A DNA stretch of 36,600 nt from a cf. Phormidesmis sp. LEGE 11477 (GTDB taxonomy: Bacteria > Cyanobacteriota > Cyanobacteriia > Phormidesmidales > Phormidesmidaceae), in the NCBI RefSeq assembly GCF_015207105.1, contig NZ_JADEXO010000058.1, positions 1 through 36,600 of the forward strand, given 5' to 3'. Of this stretch, positions 26,573 through 34,421 are shown one piece after another. The translations under genes and the position numbers were made by a program. Under the pieces are notes generated by a model, which worked only from the letters and a program-made list of their open reading frames with translations, did not search any database and was not told the origin of the DNA. Each line of letters opens with the position of its first letter. Within the stretch, counting starts at the first letter, position 1.

Positions 26573-27007
26573 TGAGAGGAATTAGCTTGTGGATAGAGAA
26601 AGAGAAGATGCCGAAGAGTTCAATTAATAGTTGAATCAACATCTTCAAGCTAGACATACCCATCAGACTGGAAAGAGGACCACCGTTGCTTCGCGACTGA
26701 CCTTTCGCCTCTTAGCAACTTGCCTGATTCATATGACCATAAATCAAATGCAGAAATTTTCAATGTAGCATGTAGAACATTTACAATAAACACATACTGG
26801 CTTAGCGGTCAGGGCAATCACATCATAAATTGAGCTGCTACCAATTTACGAACCCGAGCATCGCTGCTTCATGAGTTTGCAATCGCTCCAGCAGGTTATT
26901 AACACGCAGCCCTGTTGCATCGAAGTGGACAATCTCAGGTGCAAAGCCTCTAGCCATGTTCGATGGCATCATATGGGGCTTCTTATTCTAACCTTTCTAA
27001 AGCGCAG
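26573..27007. other. Gene-free stretch upstream of the PRTase-HAD gene
   Basis: 435 bases. The right part holds a 43-codon minus-strand frame (26838-26969) with protein-like content; the left part is AT-rich and probably contains the promoter of the PRTase-HAD gene. No terminator for bciB was clear. Confidence 0.4.
26838..26969 (-). CDS. Possible small ORF, 43 residues
   Basis: Starts with ATG at 26969 and ends with TAG; the peptide runs MPSNMARGFAPEIVHFDATG, then LRVNNLLERLQTHEAAMLGF. The amphipathic composition looks protein-like and it lies 38 bases downstream of bciB on the same strand. No family is recognised and no clear ribosome site was seen, so it may be a gene fragment. Confidence 0.3.
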   Translation of the reverse strand: MPSNMARGFAPEIVHFDATGLRVNNLLERLQTHEAAMLGFVNW

Positions 27008-28231
27008 CTACTTCTCAGGTAGCTTGTACTGGCCGACAATGCGCTTGGCAAATTCGGGTACATGACCTGCTAGCTTCTCAGGGTGATTGCGGCGGGTATA
27101 TAGGTAGTTGCGGGTGAAGTGCGAGTCGATTGAGAAGCGGGCGTATTCTAGCCCTTTGGGGCCAATTCTTTCGATCACAACGCCCATCAGTTTGGCTGCC
27201 CACATCGGTAGGGTGACACCTTTGTCGTAGGCAGGGATGCTATTTTGGACGGCCTGGGTGCGATCGCCACTGCTCATCACTGGCTGCGTCTCAATCAGCC
27301 CTTCTAGCAGATCAAACATCTCTGCGCCCGTTTCGTTTCGTACCACAATCCACTGCCAGCCAAAGGGCGCACCCATATAGCCCACAACAATATCTGCTAG
27401 CGAATTCGTATAGTCAAAGCAGCTCATGCAAGAGGGCGCAAACACATCTTTGAGCTTGTTGGTCTTGAGGCCAAAGAAAGGCACTTTCTCTTCCGAGCCG
27501 TCCTCGTGCTTAAAATGCACTTGGAAATCTTGCATAAACTCATAGGCCACCACAGTCTCCGGTGACCGGCTCGTCGTATCTAGAAACTTTTGCAAACCTG
27601 CGCGGGTTACATTGTCCACACATGGCATACCCAGCACATAGAGCTTTTCTAAGCCAATCTTGTCTTGCACAGCTCGCAGTGCCTGGATCTGGCAGCCTAC
27701 TCCAATCACCAGTACTCGTTTCATACCGGAGCGCTCAACCTGATCGAGTACAGACAAATTGGGCGATAGCGTCGGCTTGTTCACCCTGGCCGCTAGGATA
27801 TCTTCTGGCGATCTTGCAATTACTGGCATCGGCTGAAACCGATCGTCTTCCGTATTTTGTACGCAGACCACGCCTTCGACTAGACCACGATTTAGCATCT
27901 CAATTGCCAGCGTGCTGACAATTCCTGTCCACTGCGCTCCTTCAATCGGCTCTAGCTTTCGAGCTGCGACCATCTGCTGCTGCACGCCAAAATACAGCTC
28001 ATCGTCATCATCTAGGTTGCGATCGCGACCATGACTCTTTGTCTCCAAAGAGCTTATCTGCTGGTTTAAGAACGCGCAGGCATCTTTCACATAGTGAATA
28101 TAAGCGGTATCACAAAGACCGCACTCACTGCAGCGCTCTTTCGCAGGCTTAGCCGCACCCGGTTTGAGGGGTCTGGCCTTGGCGTGGGGTCGAGAAGAAG
28201 GATTCGCTGCCGAAAGATTGGCTGATGTCAT
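27008..28231 (-). CDS. bciB: Divinyl (proto)chlorophyllide 8-vinyl reductase, ferredoxin type
   Basis: Reduces the 8-vinyl group of divinyl chlorophyllide in chlorophyll a synthesis, using ferredoxin. The protein belongs to the FrhB/FdhB (coenzyme F420 hydrogenase beta) family and carries the iron-sulfur cysteines CSECGLC near residues 34-40. A second set is SCMSCFDYTN in the second half, with the flavin/metal region VLVIGVGCQIQALRAV in between. The frame extends upstream to a GTG at 28297, but the ATG at 28231 gives MTSANLSAANP and 407 residues, closer to the family length. The related hydroxymethyl-chlorophyll reductase HCAR shares the fold; in a cyanobacterium BciB is the expected function. 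It is divergent from nei, with 180 bases between them. Confidence 0.85.
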   Translation of the reverse strand: MTSANLSAANPSSRPHAKARPLKPGAAKPAKERCSECGLCDTAYIHYVKDACAFLNQQISSLETKSHGRDRNLDDDDELYFGVQQQMVAARKLEPIEGAQWTGIVSTLAIEMLNRGLVEGVVCVQNTEDDRFQPMPVIARSPEDILAARVNKPTLSPNLSVLDQVERSGMKRVLVIGVGCQIQALRAVQDKIGLEKLYVLGMPCVDNVTRAGLQKFLDTTSRSPETVVAYEFMQDFQVHFKHEDGSEEKVPFFGLKTNKLKDVFAPSCMSCFDYTNSLADIVVGYMGAPFGWQWIVVRNETGAEMFDLLEGLIETQPVMSSGDRTQAVQNSIPAYDKGVTLPMWAAKLMGVVIERIGPKGLEYARFSIDSHFTRNYLYTRRNHPEKLAGHVPEFAKRIVGQYKLPEK

Positions 28232-28411
28232 ATGAAAAAGAGCGCTATCTAAAGCAATGTAACCGTGAATTAACCTATGATCACGATACCGCAACACCCC
28301 ATCCCAGATACCGCTCTCTCACCCTTTCGTAATCTTTTGCATCGCATACCTTAACCACCCACCCGACTTTCTACTTCATTACTTATCGTTTATCATTCAT
28401 CCTTCTCTTCT

Positions 28412-29242
28412 ATGCCTGAAGGCCCAGAAATCCGCATCGCCGCCGACAAAATCCAGCGCGCCATCCGCCCCCATCCCACTACCGAAGTTTTCTTTGCCTT
28501 TGATCATCTAAAGCCCTTCGAATCAGACTTGTCCGGTTGCCGAGTGACTGCGGTCGAGACGCGCGGCAAGGCGATGCTGACCCACTTCGACAATGGGCTG
28601 AGCGTATACACTCACAATCAGCTCTATGGCAAGTGGATGATCCGCAAAGCCTACGATTTTCCCCAGACCAATCGGCAGCTTCGGTTTGCTATTCACAATG
28701 CCAAGAAATCAGCCCTGCTCTACAGCGCCTCAGACATTCAAATTTTGAGCAGTCAATCAGAGATAGAGAACCATCCTTTTTTGAGCAAACTGGGGCCAGA
28801 CGTACTCAAAAAAGGGCTCAAACCAGCGGACTTGCAAGCCTTACTACGCACCAAAAAGCACCACCGCCGCCGCCTCTCATCGCTTTATTTGGATCAGCAT
28901 TTCTTAGCGGGTATTGGCAACTATTTGCGTAGCGAAATCTTATTCGTGGCTAGGCTCAATCCGCAGCTACGACCGATGGACTGCACCGACGAACAGCTAT
29001 TTAATCTGGCAGAGGCTTCTATCGCGATCGCGTATCAATCCTACAAATACAAAGGGGTGACCAACGATCTTGATTTGGCCAATCAGCTAAAGGCTAAGGG
29101 ACTGAGCTACCGAGACTATCGCTATTGGGTTTTTGGCCGGGTCGATCGGCCCTGCTACGTCTGCGCTACGCCCATCGTCAAAGAAATGGTCAGCAGCCGT
29201 CGAATCTACTACTGTCCCACCTGTCAGCCTACACCAAGCTAG
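28412..29242 (+). CDS. nei: Endonuclease VIII (Fpg/Nei DNA glycosylase)
   Basis: Removes oxidised pyrimidines from DNA and nicks the abasic site. The product (276 residues) starts MPEGPEIR, with the catalytic Pro2 and Glu3; Lys53 lies in ETRGKAML. YTHNQLYGKWMI and LLYSASDIQIL follow, then the helix-two-turn-helix region (LDQHFLAGIGNYLRSEILF). The C-terminal zinc finger has Cys248/Cys251 and Cys268/Cys271. The overall match to E. coli Nei, including VFFAFDHLKPF, favours Nei over Fpg. Its last 14 bases overlap the convergent gene at 29229. Confidence 0.93.
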   Translation: MPEGPEIRIAADKIQRAIRPHPTTEVFFAFDHLKPFESDLSGCRVTAVETRGKAMLTHFDNGLSVYTHNQLYGKWMIRKAYDFPQTNRQLRFAIHNAKKSALLYSASDIQILSSQSEIENHPFLSKLGPDVLKKGLKPADLQALLRTKKHHRRRLSSLYLDQHFLAGIGNYLRSEILFVARLNPQLRPMDCTDEQLFNLAEASIAIAYQSYKYKGVTNDLDLANQLKAKGLSYRDYRYWVFGRVDRPCYVCATPIVKEMVSSRRIYYCPTCQPTPS

Positions 29243-29618
29243 GTGGGCAATAGCCCAGCCCCTTCACAAACGTAGATCGAAACTCTGTTAGATCAGCAGG
29301 CTTAACTCCCCCATGAGAGATGACCACTAGGTGATATCGCTTCATCACCTCAGCAATGCTACTGCCAGAGTCTAGGCTCTCTAGTGCATCCGCCAATCTA
29401 GACGTCAGGCTGAAGGGAGTTCCATTTTCATTTAGAAAGGCTAGAAAGTCTTGATTCTGTGGCGGACGAAGACAATTTTTTAGCTTTATTCTGACCACCC
29501 ATCTGTCTATTAGGTAAATCACCGTAGCCGAGTCTAAGCAAATGGGTGCCTGCTTAGACAGATAGGTCAAAAGACGTAGAACCAAGCTAGTGTTAGCGAA
29601 GTAGTAGATATATTGCAT
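29229..29618 (-). CDS. Hypothetical protein
   Basis: A 129-residue protein from the ATG at 29618; the frame extends three codons further to a TTG. It begins hydrophobic (MQYIYYFANTSLVLRLLTYL), then a stretch with Trp-Val-Val-Arg-Ile-Lys and QNQDFLAFLNENGTPFSL, and ends KGLGYCPPSLV. No domain is recognised. Its 3' end overlaps the last 14 bases of nei. Codon use is protein-like, but the function and coding status are uncertain. Confidence 0.5.
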   Translation of the reverse strand: MQYIYYFANTSLVLRLLTYLSKQAPICLDSATVIYLIDRWVVRIKLKNCLRPPQNQDFLAFLNENGTPFSLTSRLADALESLDSGSSIAEVMKRYHLVVISHGGVKPADLTEFRSTFVKGLGYCPPSLV

Positions 29619-30050
29619 AATCTTCAAAGACCGCTACAGTTACTAGAATAAAGGTCAAATCTGCGTAAATTGTGAAGATTTAACCCTTTTGTGACAACTT
29701 TATGGGTTAGGAAACAGCCGCAGGCGATCGCACCTTTAGCGTGAATTGCTTTAGCGCTCGAAGAAATGAACCGTACAATCAGCCAAGCCGCGATCGCTGT
29801 ACAGTTGGGAAGGTGACCACCTATCTGCAGCGCTGGCTAATTGACTCGCTACATTGATAACTAGTGAAATCATTGATCGCAGCAGGCTAAGGGATATGCA
29901 AGTATGCGTAGTCGTGGCCTTTTCGAGTGTGCGTCCGTACGCTCGCGTGGGTAAGCATTCAAAAATGTCAATGGTCTCAACATCAGTATTTGCGCGATAT
30001 TCCCTGGCATCTCTCTCAACGTTTCCTATCGGCACTTTCCTACAGAAATA
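29619..30050. other. Gene-free stretch before the secreted-protein gene
   Basis: About 430 bases. A 101-codon minus-strand frame (29751-30056) covers part of it but has no recognisable content and overlaps the start of the next gene, so it was not accepted. The left half contains the upstream region of the gene at 29618; GCGATCGC occurs twice near 29725 and 29791. Confidence 0.4.
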
Positions 30051-30695
30051 ATGCAACTCGTTCGTACGCTAAAGTCTTGTTCTCCGCTCGTTATCATGGC
30101 AGCGCTGCTATCTCTTCCTCTGTCAGTGCCTTCGGCTTCTGAGGCGTTGAGTCTTGAGAGGATACGGAATAAAACTGCAGGTGGACGCGGCGAATTAATA
30201 GAGTCGCTAGTCGACTGCGATGGCGATGGGCTGAACAACGAATCTCAGATTGATTTTGATGGAGATGGCGTCCCAGATGAGTGTGTAGATGGGGCAGAGA
30301 ATATTCCAGAACCGCCTTTTGAGCAGAGCTACACGCCGACTAGCGAGGAATTTTATAGTCAGCTACCGACCGTTGGTTGGAGTGCTAGCTATGAGTGCGC
30401 GGATGGTCTGTACGAAGTTCAGCTCAGCCGCCCCGCTGCTGACAAAATAGCCTACAGCGCTCAGGGCCTAAAGCTGACAGGTAATATTGTTTACGACGAT
30501 CTCGATCCCAATCTGAATGCGCCGCTGCTGATTAAAGAGCCCACCAGCGGTATTCGCTATAGCTTTACTCAGCTACAGGGAGACGAATTCTATGAGTACG
30601 CCATTACCAATTACAACGGTGATATCGGCCTGTATATCTACCAGACCGGAGAGCAGATTTTAGCGGCACCTTGTACTGTGCTGCCCGGTGAATAG
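30051..30695 (+). CDS. Secreted hypothetical protein with two Ca-binding-like DxDGDG motifs
   Basis: A 214-residue protein with a signal peptide of about 31 residues (basic MQLVRTLK, hydrophobic LVIMAALLSLPLSV, then PSASEA). Two acidic loops, DCDGDG at 55-60 and DFDGDG at 68-73, resemble the thrombospondin-type-3/EF-hand calcium repeats seen in secreted proteins. The rest is a beta-rich domain with several cysteines (CADGLYEVQLS, YDDLDPN, a final CTVLPGE) that is not recognised. Likely periplasmic or extracellular. No linked partner is visible. The ATG at 30051 follows an A-rich site. Confidence 0.65.
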   Translation: MQLVRTLKSCSPLVIMAALLSLPLSVPSASEALSLERIRNKTAGGRGELIESLVDCDGDGLNNESQIDFDGDGVPDECVDGAENIPEPPFEQSYTPTSEEFYSQLPTVGWSASYECADGLYEVQLSRPAADKIAYSAQGLKLTGNIVYDDLDPNLNAPLLIKEPTSGIRYSFTQLQGDEFYEYAITNYNGDIGLYIYQTGEQILAAPCTVLPGE

Positions 30696-30724
30696 GCCCT
30701 ACTTCCACAGTGAACATACTCTAG

Positions 30725-30760
30725 AAAACTGACTGCTAGCCTCAGGTTTTTTCAGTTTTT
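30725..30760. terminator. Possible bidirectional terminator
   Basis: AAAACTGA (30725-30732) and TCAGTTTT (30752-30759) form an 8-base stem around a 19-base loop with T-runs on the right side. It lies between the convergent secreted-protein gene and the AEC transporter gene and could serve both. The long loop weakens the prediction. Confidence 0.45.
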
Positions 30761-30780
30761 CGATCGGATGGTGGGTGTTC

Positions 30781-31671
30781 CTATCGCACAACGAGCCACA
30801 ACACTACTGGCAAAGTAGCAAAGCTTAAGAGGGTCGATAAAACAATTGTCCTAGCTACGCGAGCGGTATCGCCGCCAAATTCTGTCACCCAGATCAAGGT
30901 ATTGACCGCAACTGGCATGGATGCCTGCATTACTAGAACCGCCAAATCTATTCCTTCAAGCCTCAATAATTGACCAATGCCATAGGCACTCAGTGGTGAA
31001 ACAACAAGCCGTAGCGCGGTAGCAATCAGTTCGTACAGGCCAATCTTTAAAGGTATACGCGAGAGCTGGATTCCTAGGATCAACAGTGCGACGGGGATAG
31101 CGGCCTCTGCCATCAGTTCTAAGCCTCTATCGATCGCTAGCGGCACTTTCCACATAGAGATTTGTAATCCGATCCCAGCTAGCGTGGCCCAAAAGACAGG
31201 TAGGTTGAAAGTGATCTTCAGCCCGGCTCTAATACCCTGGCCCTTTAAAAAAGTAGGGCCGACGCTGGTGATAAATATTGCTGATGCAACTAAGTAGATA
31301 ATTGCCCTCTCTAAGGCGGCTTCTCCAAGGGCAAAAAGAATAAAGGGCAGACCGATGTTGCCTGTATTAGCAAGCAGAGTGGTGGCGACTAAGCTTTTTT
31401 GAGTATCGGTAGGCAGTTGGAGCTTTTTGCTGAGTGCGATCGCCACGCCATACAGCACCCCACAGTTCAACAAGAAGCCCGCCACAATCCGCGCTGCAAC
31501 GCCGATCTCTAGACTGCTGCCGTAGACGCCCGTCAAGACCAAGGCCGGTAGCAACACATATATATTCAGGCGAGTGAGCGTTTTGATATCGAGCGAGAAA
31601 GCTCGCCCTACCCAAACACCACACAGCGCCACCAAGGCGATGGGCAGCACCGCCGAAATTACAACGCCCAC
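30781..31671 (-). CDS. AEC-family transporter (auxin efflux carrier-like)
   Basis: An integral membrane protein of 296 residues with about ten hydrophobic helices, matching the bacterial AEC (YfdV/MleP-like) family. Features are the N-terminal VLPIALVALCGVWVGRAF, NIYVLLPALVL, the broken-helix motif LLANTGNIGLPF near residue 100, and the second-half motif MQASMPVAVNTLIW. Such proteins move small organic acids, amino acids or auxin-like molecules; the substrate here is unknown. The start is a GTG at 31671 (MGVVIS); an ATG overlapping it by one base is in another frame. It is divergent from the HEAT-repeat gene, with 88 bases in between. Confidence 0.85.
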   Translation of the reverse strand: MGVVISAVLPIALVALCGVWVGRAFSLDIKTLTRLNIYVLLPALVLTGVYGSSLEIGVAARIVAGFLLNCGVLYGVAIALSKKLQLPTDTQKSLVATTLLANTGNIGLPFILFALGEAALERAIIYLVASAIFITSVGPTFLKGQGIRAGLKITFNLPVFWATLAGIGLQISMWKVPLAIDRGLELMAEAAIPVALLILGIQLSRIPLKIGLYELIATALRLVVSPLSAYGIGQLLRLEGIDLAVLVMQASMPVAVNTLIWVTEFGGDTARVARTIVLSTLLSFATLPVVLWLVVR

Positions 31672-31759
31672 ATTACAACACCCAAATCATTTAGCCTCTT
31701 AAGCTAGCTAGTCCTTTATGCTTAAAGAAGTAGCTAAACATACATTTACTTTGCGAGCC

Positions 31760-32431
31760 ATGTCTTCTGCCCCTACGCCTGAGCAAATTCAATCCATGCT
31801 CAATTCAGAGAACTTTGGCGATCGCATCAAAGGGATCAATCTGCTACGTAACATCGAGCCAGCTACCGCCTTCAAGCTGATTCAACCTCTTTGCCAAGAC
31901 AGCAATACCCGCGTTCGCTACGCCGCTGTCAGCCAGATCTCTACTTTAGGGGCTCAAGATCCTGACGCTGCCTTGAATCTGCTCCGAACTGCGATCGCCG
32001 ATCCTGAACCAGACGTACAGGCTGCCGCCGCCGACTCCCTCGGGGCGCTCAAGCTCACCGAAGCCTTCACCGATTTGCAGACGCTGTACCAAAACACACC
32101 CGAGTGGCTAGTCAAAATGAGTGTCGTCGCCTGCCTTGGAGAAATGGGCGATCCCCGCGCTTTTGATCTCCTTCAAACTGCCTTATCCGAAGGAAATTCG
32201 CTCGTATCAGTATCGGCTATAGGTGCGCTCGGCGAACTGCAAGACGAACGCGCTATTCCACTGCTGCTACCCTACGTAGGCAGCGATGATTGGCAGGTTC
32301 GACACCGCTTGGCCCAGGCTCTAGGACACTTCGCTCAGCATCCAGATGCCAGAGCCGCGCTGCAAACGCTCGCAGCCGATCAATTTGATCTAGTGGCTGA
32401 AACGGCTAAAAGTCATCAGGTATCTGGGTAG
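31760..32431 (+). CDS. HEAT-repeat protein (CpcE/NblB-like)
   Basis: A 223-residue all-helical protein made of about five HEAT repeats, recognisable from repeated D-x-x-V-R-x-x-A-A and G-A-L-x-x-A patterns: NTRVRYAAVSQISTLG, EPDVQAAAADSLGALK, LVSVSAIGALGELQDERAI, WQVRHRLAQALGHFA. Cyanobacterial relatives include NblB and the phycobilin lyase subunits CpcE/PecE; this one, with an N-terminus TPEQIQSMLNSENFGDRIKG, resembles NblB-type proteins that bind phycobilisome components, but repeats alone do not fix the role. The open frame begins at 31718, but the ATG at 31760 gives MSSAPTPEQI and is preferred. A link with nitrogen stress through phycobilisome turnover is tempting but unproven. Confidence 0.75.
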   Translation: MSSAPTPEQIQSMLNSENFGDRIKGINLLRNIEPATAFKLIQPLCQDSNTRVRYAAVSQISTLGAQDPDAALNLLRTAIADPEPDVQAAAADSLGALKLTEAFTDLQTLYQNTPEWLVKMSVVACLGEMGDPRAFDLLQTALSEGNSLVSVSAIGALGELQDERAIPLLLPYVGSDDWQVRHRLAQALGHFAQHPDARAALQTLAADQFDLVAETAKSHQVSG

Positions 32432-32591
32432 TCGACCCGATGCCATTCATTAATACTATGCCGCTCTAGCAAAACAGCCCACGCGATCGGGGAAAAGGTT
32501 CAAAGCAAGTATCTTGTCTCTCTTCTATTATTATTGTGTCTTTCTTCGTTGCCCTACGAGGAGAGAAGAAGGGAACAAACTACCTACGGAT

Positions 32592-32610
32592 TGACATAAT
32601 ATCTATGTCA
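32592..32610. promoter_or_regulatory. Palindrome TGACATA-N5-TATGTCA
   Basis: A perfect 7-base dyad with a 5-base AT-rich spacer, of a size typical for a dimeric transcription factor operator. It is 160 bases past the HEAT-repeat stop and about 730 bases before the anti-sigma factor gene, so its target is unclear. Confidence 0.35.
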
Positions 32611-33204
32611 GTTGATGAGTTGTTGAAATAGATAAATATACACAGGATATTCGCTTAAAAAGTTTCAAAGAAAATACTTGTTTGCGTGTTTATACGAACA
32701 GAGATGAGATTCTTTCTTTGATCCAGTTTTGAACTTCAATTTGGATTGTCAGGTTGTTATTTAGCGCCTGTGGCCCTTGATCTAAAAGGCTTATAAAAAT
32801 TTTCTCTGGCTTCCGAACGCTGCCAGAAGACCCTCTCTAATAGGCTGAGCCTAGCTAAAATTGCTCTTACATACAGACAATTAATTTCCTGACGAAAAGC
32901 AGATCAAGACGTATCTTTGATTAAGCTTTTTATCTTTTTAGGTACAGAACCGAACGCAAATATTTCTCACGTTTTCGCCGCCTAGTTAAATATTCTGATA
33001 GACTATGATCATATCAAGAATGATTAAAATAAAGCTTGTTGTAGAAATTTCCAAAAAGCGGTTGTGTTTAATAATACAGTTGATAGCTAGTCAGCCAAGG
33101 GCAATTGCCTAAACGACTTAATGACTAGACTCAGTGACTCAGTGACTAGAGGAGCTGATAGCTGATAAATCAGTCGCCCATTCAATGGCTGATCGATTTG
33201 AATG

Positions 33205-33318
33205 ACCGTTCTAACCTTATATGGACCGTTTTGGCCGCATAAACCGTTCTAACTACACAAACCGTTTTTAACGTAGTTTTAAGCCTAAATTTTTAAGCCT
33301 AACGTAGTTTTCAAGCCT
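33205..33318 (+). repeat. Periodic ACCGTT array and AACGTAGTTTTAAGCCT repeats
   Basis: ACCGTT occurs at 33205, 33225, 33243 and 33261, spacings of 20, 18 and 18 bases; two copies extend to ACCGTTCTAAC. It is followed directly by two copies of AACGTAGTTTT(C)AAGCCT (33270-33286 and 33301-33318) with a partial TTTTTAAGCCT between them (33290-33300). The block ends 18 bases before the GTG start of the anti-sigma factor gene. It may be a multi-site operator or a small repeat expansion. Confidence 0.55.
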
Positions 33319-33335
33319 GTAGGAGAGTTGCTTCA

Positions 33336-33923
33336 GTGCGTTACACTGCACCATCTTCTAAGAAAAAACCTGCCAGCGATCGCTCTGCTGCTGTTTCCAG
33401 CGATGACTTCTGTACTGTAAAGCGGTGGGACAGCCTGAGTTTTTCTTCAACTTTGTACCTTCGTCCTATCCTAGATGCGCTACTAGCACCTATGCCTGGG
33501 TTACTGCATGACGAGCTGCGGCTGGGGCTACAAGAAGCACTAGTAAACGCGGCCAAGCATGGTAATCAGCTAGACCCTGAAAAGGTTGTGTCAGTGCGCT
33601 ACGCCAAAGCTGACGGCTATTACTGGTGGATTGTGTCCGACCAGGGCAAGGGCTTTGAAGAGCCTGTCACTTGTCCTTGTCCGGCTGGTGACGACAGCTA
33701 TCTGCTAGATGCTCAGATGATTAGCGATTGCGGACGGGGCCTCTATATCTTGCATCAGGTATTTGACCAGGTTCGCTGGAGCAATGATGGCAAGGAGGTT
33801 CAGCTCGCTAAGCAAATCGAGCCCTCTTTAGCTTGGATTGTATTTGCTAGCCCGGCTCTTTTTTTGAGGCGAATTGAGCTGTGGTGGCAGCGGTGGTCTG
33901 CGGCGTCGGTTCAGAGTCTGTAG
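33336..33923 (+). CDS. Anti-sigma regulatory factor (RsbW/SpoIIAB-like serine kinase)
   Basis: A 195-residue protein with a single GHKL ATPase fold. The N box is EALVNAAKHGN (67-77), the G1 box DQGKGF (102-107), and the G2 box GRGLYIL (133-139), the set seen in the HATPase_c_2 group of anti-sigma factors and partner-switch kinases. Residues 110-120 contain a small CPCP insertion. The start is GTG at 33336, fixed by a strong AGGAGAG site about 9 bases upstream; there is no nearby ATG in frame. No anti-anti-sigma (STAS) or PP2C partner is adjacent. The 3' end (from 33847) overlaps the convergent gene by 77 bases, and the last 25 residues, rich in Trp and Arg, lie beyond the normal domain. Confidence 0.85.
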   Translation: MRYTAPSSKKKPASDRSAAVSSDDFCTVKRWDSLSFSSTLYLRPILDALLAPMPGLLHDELRLGLQEALVNAAKHGNQLDPEKVVSVRYAKADGYYWWIVSDQGKGFEEPVTCPCPAGDDSYLLDAQMISDCGRGLYILHQVFDQVRWSNDGKEVQLAKQIEPSLAWIVFASPALFLRRIELWWQRWSAASVQSL

Positions 33924-34380
33924 TAGGCATAGAGCTAGCGGCAGTAGGCATAGAGCTAGCGGTGCGTTTGCGCTCTCCGTGCGTAGGGCAAGGAGGGGCC
34001 TTGAGCGTTTTGTCTAGCCAGCCGACGGCCTGTGTCAGTCGGGGCAGGGCTTCTTCAGGCATGTCTTTGAGCATGTATACTATGGCGGCAGCGGCCTGCT
34101 CTCTAGCGCGGATATTACGATTAGCGCTGAGCCTATGCCAGTCGTGGTTTGAGACAGCAAGCTTCTCAGCTAGCGCCTGAGCTAAGGCTTCGGCGCTGAA
34201 AGATTGAAGTAGGGCACGGCTTTCGCGGATAGATTCGCGGTGGGTAAGCGCTTTGTCAACAGCCGCTTTGGTGGTGGCCTCGGTCGTCTTCTTGACGGTG
34301 GCTTGATCGGTAGCTCGCTTAGGGGCCTGGGCAGGGGCCTGATGAGTAGATCGGTTAGAGGAGTGGCTGGAAGTGGTCAT
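33847..34380 (-). CDS. Conserved cyanobacterial hypothetical protein (possible DUF6439)
   Basis: A 177-residue protein from the ATG at 34380; an earlier ATG at 34419 in the same frame would add 13 residues, but an AAGGA site is better placed for the later start. A Thr/Ala/Lys-rich disordered leader is followed by a compact helical core, FSAEALAQALAEKLAVSNHD then WHRLSANRNIRAREQAAAAIV and MPEEALPRLTQAVGWLDKTL, ending APPCPTHG. This core resembles a family of small cyanobacterial proteins of unknown function (DUF6439, named from memory). The C-terminal tail contains a duplicated ASSMPT segment encoded by a 21-base tandem repeat. Convergent with, and overlapping, the anti-sigma factor gene by 77 bases. 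Confidence 0.65.
   Translation of the reverse strand: MTTSSHSSNRSTHQAPAQAPKRATDQATVKKTTEATTKAAVDKALTHRESIRESRALLQSFSAEALAQALAEKLAVSNHDWHRLSANRNIRAREQAAAAIVYMLKDMPEEALPRLTQAVGWLDKTLKAPPCPTHGERKRTASSMPTAASSMPTTDSEPTPQTTAATTAQFASKKEPG
33922..33963. repeat. 21-base tandem repeat inside a coding sequence
   Basis: Two copies of AGTAGGCATAGAGCTAGCGG plus one variable base (33922-33942 and 33943-33963). Read on the minus strand they encode the repeated ASSMPT segment in the tail of the neighbouring protein; the unit keeps frame, as in a recent in-frame duplication. Confidence 0.75.
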
Positions 34381-34421
34381 CGTTCTATGGCAGTAACGTC
34401 CTTCTATTCTTTGCAGCATAT

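Larger units (their letters stand above)
32432..33335. other. Long gene-free region upstream of the anti-sigma factor gene
   Basis: About 900 bases with no supportable gene. It holds a perfect dyad TGACATA-N5-TATGTCA at 32592-32610, a small hairpin TCTGGC/GCCAGA near 32808-32830, a tandem GACTCAGTGACTCAGTGACT near 33127-33146, a spaced ACCGTT array at 33205-33266, and a direct repeat AACGTAGTTTT(C)AAGCCT at 33270-33318. This is regulatory or non-coding-RNA-like texture rather than junk, but no known RNA family was recognised. Confidence 0.5.

Noticed and set aside
29751-30056. 101-codon minus-strand open frame
   Set aside because: No recognisable content, overlaps the next gene start and has no ribosome site.
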